Source of the DNA: Candidatus Caccousia avistercoris
GTDB lineage: Bacteria > Bacillota > Clostridia > Oscillospirales > Acutalibacteraceae
Direction: 5' to 3'
DNA: 11,181 nucleotides
NCBI GenBank assembly: GCA_018715025.1
Contig: DVMK01000039.1
Location: 1 to 11,181, forward strand
Part shown: positions 7,701-11,181 of the stretch, in pieces
Numbering within the stretch: the stretch's first letter is position 1
Layout: every line of letters starts with the position of its first letter
Program-made: the position numbers and the translations under genes
The notes under the pieces: generated by a model
The model's input: the letters and a program-made list of their open reading frames with translations, nothing else
The model's database searches: none
What the model was told of the DNA's origin: nothing

Positions 7701-9012
7701 GCTTGCCAAACGGGAACGGCTGCCCCTCAGCTACAGCGACGTGTTTGAGTCCCCCACCCCTCAGGCCCTGGCGGAGCGTCTGGGCGGCGTCCCGCATTCC
7801 AAAGCGCCGGAAGAGGATTCCCAAGCCGCGCCCCAGCCCTGCAGCAGGCAGGAGCTTCCCCGCCTGCGCGCGGCGCTGAAGGGCAACACCTGCTACCAGC
7901 CGGGCCGCAGGCCCCTGGGGAACATTCTGCTCACCGGGGCCACAGGCTTTTTGGGGATCCACCTTCTGCGGGAATTGCTGAAGGACGAGAACAACACGGT
8001 CTACTGCATTGTGCGGCCGAAAAACGGGCTGAGCCCGGAAAAGCGCCTGGCGGCCAGCCTGTTCTACTATTTTGAGGACAGCTTCCAGAGCATGTTCCAC
8101 CGGCGCCTGTTCGCCGTGAACGGCGACCTGCTGCGCAAAGGGCTGGCAGAGCTTCCCGAAGGGGTCAAAATAGACACGGTGGTCAACTGCGCTGCCGACG
8201 TAAGCCATTTCGACGCGGACGGACGCATCCGGGAAACGAACGTGAAGGGCGTGCAGAATGTAATCGACTTCTGCAAACGCCGCAACGCGGCGCTCCTGCA
8301 TATCTCCACCCTCAGTGTGGGGGGCTTTATCTCCCGGGAACTGGCAGACATGGGCGTTTGCCTGAACGAGCGCCGTCTGTGGATCCGGCAGGATCTTTCC
8401 AATGTATATTTGGAAAGCAAATTCACCGCGGAAAAGCTCGTCCTGCTGGCGGTACACGACGGTCTGCGGGCGAAAATTATGCGGGTGGGCAACCTGCAGG
8501 GCCGCATCAGCGACGGGGAATTCCAGATGAACAAGGCCACCAACGGCTTTGTAAAGCTGCTGCAGTCCATTGTGACCACCGGCAAATGCCCGGAATCCTT
8601 TGCCCGCTCCCTCATCAATTTCTCCCCGGTAGACTCCTCCGCCGAGGCCATCTGCCGGGTGGCGGGAAGCCGGCCGGAGTACACCGTGTTTCACATTTTC
8701 AACGACAAAAGCCTGCCGGCCAGCCGCCTTCTGGAGCAGCTGCGCCGGATGAACCGCCCCGTGGAGGTGCTGAAGGAAAAGGATTTCGACCAGTTTTTGC
8801 TGGAGGCGGCGGAGGACCCGGCCCGCCACGGGCTTCTGGAGGGCTTCCTCACCGGCGTCAGCGGCGGCAAGGATATGGTGGAAGCCCCCTGCGAGAGCAG
8901 CTTTTCCATTCAGGCCCTGCAGTCGGAGGGCTTCGCCTGGCCTGAAATTTCAGACGGCTACCTGCACAGCTATTTAAGCGGCCAGGAAACCCTGGGCGCT
9001 TTCGACCTGTAA
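4732..9012 (+). CDS. Single-module nonribosomal peptide synthetase, C-A-T-R with reductive release
   Basis: A 1426-residue assembly-line enzyme. The condensation domain (about 1-440) has the active-site motif HHLITDG (133-139). The adenylation domain (about 448-930) shows YTSGTTGRPKG (Ser594 to Gly602), FDISMFEIF (from 640), NGYGPTEGT (734-742), TGD (to Asp822), the GRRDEQVKLRG core and NGKID with the catalytic Lys926. The thiolation domain has FFQLGGTSLL with Ser982 as phosphopantetheine site. The reductase domain (about 1060-1420) has the NADPH-binding TGATGFLG (1068-1075), ISTLS (Ser1192-Thr1193) and YLESK (Tyr1226, Lys1230), so the product should leave as an aldehyde or be reduced to an alcohol. 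No epimerase, thioesterase or second module is present. The expected product is an N-acyl or dipeptidyl amino-aldehyde; the donor is unknown. The start ATG follows AAAGGAGG (4711-4718) by 13 nt. Reductase-ending synthetases making peptide aldehydes are known from gut clostridia. Confidence 0.95.
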   Translation: MNSERIFYPLTDPQYQIWLSHESCPDRALFTESALVSFPAETAPSFLCEKLNRLVEETEVLRIRLCLGEDGPAQYDGGYRPFFCHPFPLESEEELAAQFDAASREPFSLYGGPLFRCRIYSAPERQAVLLQAHHLITDGYGFAAVCDRFVKLCAGETPPPFSSFLGLCGKQQPAGERELAESRAFWMEYLDGADFGAAPHPLPPELDYRIQWASFPLKEGLAQSLRSFLQRERVSAFCAFFAACAVYLSRVLSSQDVTILVPRLNRDTEESRRASGMFTAVVPVRVQVQPGLSFGELCRRVQAESRAAACHKNYSLSRILSDLQQEKAAGSQISYFTLSFLGGAPQPAGKVLALETHLGGAMVNLATFVVIDSTGRGDYRFQIDYRSGYYTAREAARMAGSILLVLEQGVTGGAADCSSLELMGSREKLRLQQLLSGAEMPETRSQTVPGLFRRQAALRPDAHALSGRGRSYTFRELDEASDRAAQALVAAGVTPESLVAFLLPRTTDLPVILLGILKAGAAFVPIDFSYPEERIRYILENSGAALLITPRLELAEAVGCRALYPAEVLKGPEGPAPALPEVRPEWLCYIIYTSGTTGRPKGVMIEHHSVANFVHPDGNPFNRDAAANGTGIVAVGSICFDISMFEIFSTLLNGVPVVFADENGMNDPVALAQYLRESGANILHCTPSRLLAYLEEPEFKDAMAGVDIILAAGEAFTQPLLDALTAATSARLYNGYGPTEGTIGVTVGQVTDQITIGSVVNGARVYLLDGERRLVPQGAAGEIAIAGEGLARGYLHLDGLTAERFVPLRDGPIQDKVYLTGDYGCALPDGRLSYLGRRDEQVKLRGLRIELQEIEHCVESYPGVRQCAVLVRELEGRQHLCCYYSASEEPVDAAALKQYAGGFLARYMVPEFFIRLSSLPSTSNGKIDKKALAATELHLDHSYVAPRDERERTLCRIFAQVLGLEENKVSAADSFFQLGGTSLLAARVVLLAKRERLPLSYSDVFESPTPQALAERLGGVPHSKAPEEDSQAAPQPCSRQELPRLRAALKGNTCYQPGRRPLGNILLTGATGFLGIHLLRELLKDENNTVYCIVRPKNGLSPEKRLAASLFYYFEDSFQSMFHRRLFAVNGDLLRKGLAELPEGVKIDTVVNCAADVSHFDADGRIRETNVKGVQNVIDFCKRRNAALLHISTLSVGGFISRELADMGVCLNERRLWIRQDLSNVYLESKFTAEKLVLLAVHDGLRAKIMRVGNLQGRISDGEFQMNKATNGFVKLLQSIVTTGKCPESFARSLINFSPVDSSAEAICRVAGSRPEYTVFHIFNDKSLPASRLLEQLRRMNRPVEVLKEKDFDQFLLEAAEDPARHGLLEGFLTGVSGGKDMVEAPCESSFSIQALQSEGFAWPEISDGYLHSYLSGQETLGAFDL

Positions 9013-9049
9013 CAAAGCCCCGCAACATAAGCAAGGAGGTATCTGAACC

Positions 9050-10522
9050 ATGCAAGCGGATTTGACTTCCACCCTTCTGTTCACCCTAGCGGCCGCCCTG
9101 TCGGTGCTTCTGGCGGCAGGCGTGACGGATGTGACCCTCACCCGCAAATTTTCCCTGGGAAAAACGGCGGCTGTCTGGGGAGGCTTCCTGATCCTGTATT
9201 ATCTGGTCACCTTCGCAGGGTATTCCATCAACATTACCGACGACACCATGGCGGGCATGGGGCTGCTGCTGTTCCCCATCCCCCCCACCCTCATCCTCTA
9301 CCGGGAGAACACCTCCTCCAAGGTGTTCGTGCCGGTGATGGCCTCTCTCATTGCCAGCGTCACCACCTTCTTCTTCTGCGGCACCACGCTGAGCTTTGTG
9401 GACAATACCCCCAACCCGTACAACCTGCGGACCCTGCTTATTTTCAACAGCATCAAAATTGTATGGTTCCTGATCTTCTTCCTCTTCTACCGGCGCTTCG
9501 TAAGCGCCACCGTGCGCCAGGTGATTGAGGTGCTGGGAAAGGACACAAAAAAATACGTTCCTGTGGCTATTTTCACCTTCCTGGCCTTTTTTGTCATCAA
9601 CCGGCTGACCAATACCCTGGGAATTATGCCGGGAATTCCGGAAACCCGGGTGTATTTTATCATTTTCTACCTTATTATCTGCTCTATTTTTATCATACTA
9701 TATTGGGAGATCTTTTCCACCGCCCTGTGGTCCTCCCGGGCGCTGAAAACGGAGGCGGAGCTGAACGTGGCCAGCAGCATCCAGCGCGACATGCTGCCCA
9801 ACATTTTCCCTCCCTTTCCGGACTGCTCTTATTTTGACATTTACGCCACCATGGACCCGGCCAAAGAGGTGGGGGGCGACTTTTACGACTTTTTCCTGGT
9901 GGACAAAACCCACCTGGTATTCACCATTGCCGACGTTTCCGGCAAGGGGGTTCCCGCTGCTCTGTTCATGGTCATTGCCAAAACCATCATCCGGAACCAG
10001 GCGCAGAGCAGCATGTCGCCGGCGGAAATTTTCCGCCATGCCAACAACCAGCTGTGCGAAAACAACGGCGAAGGGCTGTTTGTGACCTCGTTTCTGGGCA
10101 TTCTGGACCTGAAAACGGGCAAGCTCACCTTTTCCAACGCAGGGCACAACCCTCCCCTTCTTCACCGGGCAGGGGGCGGCTTTGAATACCTCGCCGTGCG
10201 GCCCGGCTTTGTGCTTGCCGGCATGGAGGATATGGAATACCCCAGCGCCGAGATCACCCTCAGCCCCGGCGACAGCCTGTTCCTGTACACCGACGGCGTA
10301 ACGGAAGCCGTCAACAGCAAGCTGGAGCTTTACGGCGAAGAACGCCTGCTGGAGGCCCTGAACCGGAAGGAGGCCAGCGGGCTGCGCCCCACAGAGCTGC
10401 TGCCCTACATTAAAAACCAGGTGGAGCTCTTTGTGGAAAAAGCGCCCCAGGCCGATGACATCACCATGCTCGCCGTCCAGTTTTTTGAAAAATACCAACC
10501 CGGCCAGACAGCCGAAGGCTAA
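9050..10522 (+). CDS. Membrane PP2C/SpoIIE-type serine phosphatase (RsbU-like output)
   Basis: A 490-residue membrane protein. About seven hydrophobic segments (near 7-27, 38-60, 68-84, 91-112, 126-148, 168-187 and 201-224) form an N-terminal membrane region that I cannot assign to a named sensor family. A helical linker carries ASSIQRDMLP (241-250), the signature before SpoIIE/RsbU phosphatase domains. The phosphatase domain (about 255-478) has the metal-binding and core motifs EVGGDFYDF (Asp277, Asp280), IADVSGKGVPAALFM (Asp295), NAGHNPPLL, FLYTDGVTEA (Asp415) and ADDITMLAV (Asp469-Asp470), so it should be active. The family dephosphorylates STAS antagonist proteins, releasing them to bind the HATPase partner; here the partners would be the STAS protein at the left edge and the HATPase encoded downstream. 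The ATG has a perfect AAGGAGGT (9033-9040) 9 nt upstream, and only 37 nt separate it from the synthetase stop, so co-transcription is likely. Confidence 0.93.
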   Translation: MQADLTSTLLFTLAAALSVLLAAGVTDVTLTRKFSLGKTAAVWGGFLILYYLVTFAGYSINITDDTMAGMGLLLFPIPPTLILYRENTSSKVFVPVMASLIASVTTFFFCGTTLSFVDNTPNPYNLRTLLIFNSIKIVWFLIFFLFYRRFVSATVRQVIEVLGKDTKKYVPVAIFTFLAFFVINRLTNTLGIMPGIPETRVYFIIFYLIICSIFIILYWEIFSTALWSSRALKTEAELNVASSIQRDMLPNIFPPFPDCSYFDIYATMDPAKEVGGDFYDFFLVDKTHLVFTIADVSGKGVPAALFMVIAKTIIRNQAQSSMSPAEIFRHANNQLCENNGEGLFVTSFLGILDLKTGKLTFSNAGHNPPLLHRAGGGFEYLAVRPGFVLAGMEDMEYPSAEITLSPGDSLFLYTDGVTEAVNSKLELYGEERLLEALNRKEASGLRPTELLPYIKNQVELFVEKAPQADDITMLAVQFFEKYQPGQTAEG

Positions 10523-10596
10523 CGATAAAAAGCCCAGACAACAGCCGCCGCGGAACCACGGGACAGTACCGGCGCGCGGCAGAAAGGTGTACCGCC

Positions 10597-11007
10597 ATGA
10601 AATCTCTCACTGTTCCCGCGGAAACGGATCAGCTGGAAACCGTGCTCAGCTTTATCCACGATGAGCTGAAAAATGCCTCCTGCTCAGAGGAGGTTCTTTT
10701 CCAGGTGAACGTCGCCGTGGAGGAAATCTTTGTCAATATCGCTCACTACGCCTACGCCTCCTCCAAAGGAGACGCTACTGTGCTGTGCCAGACCGGCGGA
10801 TGCCCCCTGCAGGTAATGATAGAATTCCAGGACAGCGGCATCCCCTACAACCCGCTGTCCCGGCCGGACCCAGACCTGACTCTCTCGGCAGAAGAGCGCC
10901 AGGTGGGAGGGTTGGGCATTTACATGGTAAAGCAGATGATGGACAGCGTGTCCTATGAATACAGAGACGGGAAAAATATCCTCACCATTTTGAAAACGGT
11001 GGCCTGA
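10597..11007 (+). CDS. RsbW-like HATPase serine kinase / anti-sigma factor
   Basis: A soluble protein of 136 residues, the normal size for RsbW/SpoIIAB-type proteins, which bind a target (usually a sigma factor) or, alternatively, bind and phosphorylate a STAS antagonist. The N box is VNVAVEEIFVNIAHYAY with Glu43 and Asn47, the G1 motif is FQDSGIPYNPL (Asp79, Gly81), and the G2 loop is ERQVGGLGIYMVKQM (100-114). All ATP-binding parts are present, so it should be an active kinase. The ATG at 10597 is preceded by AAAGGTG (10583-10589). It lies 74 nt after the phosphatase gene, with no terminator in between, and is the last gene of the operon. No sigma factor gene follows, so the regulated target is unknown: it could be a sigma factor encoded elsewhere, or a non-sigma protein such as another product of this operon. 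Confidence 0.9.
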   Translation: MKSLTVPAETDQLETVLSFIHDELKNASCSEEVLFQVNVAVEEIFVNIAHYAYASSKGDATVLCQTGGCPLQVMIEFQDSGIPYNPLSRPDPDLTLSAEERQVGGLGIYMVKQMMDSVSYEYRDGKNILTILKTVA

Positions 11008-11045
11008 CGCGGCCCTCGCTCCTCCCGCGCATTGCCGGGGAACGG

Positions 11046-11083
11046 AAAACAGCGCCTTCCGCGGCCGCGGAAGGCGCTGTTTT
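11046..11083. terminator. Perfect 38-nt palindromic terminator, bidirectional
   Basis: The 38 nt are a perfect inverted repeat starting AAAACAGCGCC and ending GGCGCTGTTTT, centred on GCGGCCGC. As RNA this gives a stem of about 17 bp with a GGCC loop and T-rich ends on either strand. It lies between the end of the HATPase gene (+) and the end of the convergent gene at the right edge (-), so it can stop transcription from both sides. Confidence 0.9.
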
Positions 11084-11095
11084 TCGCTTGCCCGG

Positions 11096-11181
11096 TCAGC
11101 CCAGAGCAACGTCCAGAACCATCATCAGCAAAAAGCCGGCAGTCGCGAATAAACATCTTTTGAAAGAAATTCTGCGGGACG
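11096..11181 (-). CDS. C-terminal end of a membrane protein, probably ZIP-family metal transporter (partial)
   Basis: On the - strand a frame enters from the right edge and runs for 27 codons to TGA (11098-11096). The fragment begins with a basic stretch (SRRISFKR) and ends in a hydrophobic helix, GFLLMMVLDVALG, directly before the stop. A final helix ending LMMVLDVALG is, from memory, typical of ZIP-family divalent metal transporters of Firmicutes, but the fragment is short. The placement right after the palindromic terminator, with the stop pointing toward it, fits a genuine convergent gene. The start and most of the gene lie outside the window. Confidence 0.55.
   Translation of the reverse strand, partial: SRRISFKRCLFATAGFLLMMVLDVALG

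Noticed and set aside
5038..8829. A 1263-codon open frame on the - strand, antisense to the synthetase
   Set aside because: It lies wholly inside a gene with complete C-A-T-R motifs, its translation is a low-complexity Gly/His/Gln/Ala-rich product with no recognisable motif, and long antisense frames are expected opposite GC-rich codons.
1..11181. CRISPR arrays, tRNA or rRNA genes, insertion sequences and integrases
   Set aside because: No regularly spaced repeats, cloverleaf sequences, transposase motifs or integrase motifs were seen on either strand.

Overview
The window is about 11 kb of GC-rich DNA in which nearly every base is coding. The strong AAGGAGG-type Shine-Dalgarno sites, the TTG and GTG starts, and the RsbU/RsbV/RsbW-like regulators point to a high-GC, low-spore or non-sporing member of the Firmicutes. 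A gut Oscillospiraceae/Ruminococcaceae-type clostridium is the best guess; it comes from sequence style and gene content, not from a database match.

Layout. On the left edge is the 3' part of a STAS-domain anti-sigma-factor antagonist gene (1-267, +). It ends in a GC-rich hairpin and then a bidirectional terminator (352-395), which it shares with a convergent sensor histidine kinase gene (411-1352, -). The kinase has its own well-formed sigma-A-type promoter (1443-1471, -). Diverging from it is a six-gene + strand operon: (1) a large double-AAA ATPase with a degenerate first ATPase domain (1530-3818); (2) a small charged protein of 77 residues (TTG start, 3849-4082); (3) a 4'-phosphopantetheinyl transferase (4079-4735); (4) a single-module nonribosomal peptide synthetase with order C-A-T-R (4732-9012); (5) a polytopic membrane PP2C/SpoIIE-type phosphatase (9050-10522); (6) an RsbW-like HATPase serine kinase/anti-sigma factor (10597-11007). 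The operon ends at a perfect 38-nt palindromic terminator (11046-11083). This is shared with a convergent gene cut off by the right edge, whose C-terminus resembles a ZIP metal transporter (11096-11181, -).

How the genes may work together. Genes 2, 3 and 4 are joined by 4-nt stop/start overlaps. The transferase would add phosphopantetheine to Ser982 of the synthetase. The synthetase would activate one amino acid, condense it with an acyl or aminoacyl donor, and release it reductively as an aldehyde or alcohol. The phosphatase, the HATPase kinase and the STAS protein are the three standard parts of a partner-switching circuit, but no sigma factor gene is visible. The unusual point is that a reductive peptide/acyl-amino-aldehyde pathway sits in one transcription unit with an AAA+ remodelling ATPase and most of a partner switch, beside an orphan intramembrane-type histidine kinase. 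This set of genes is the best candidate here for an undescribed system.
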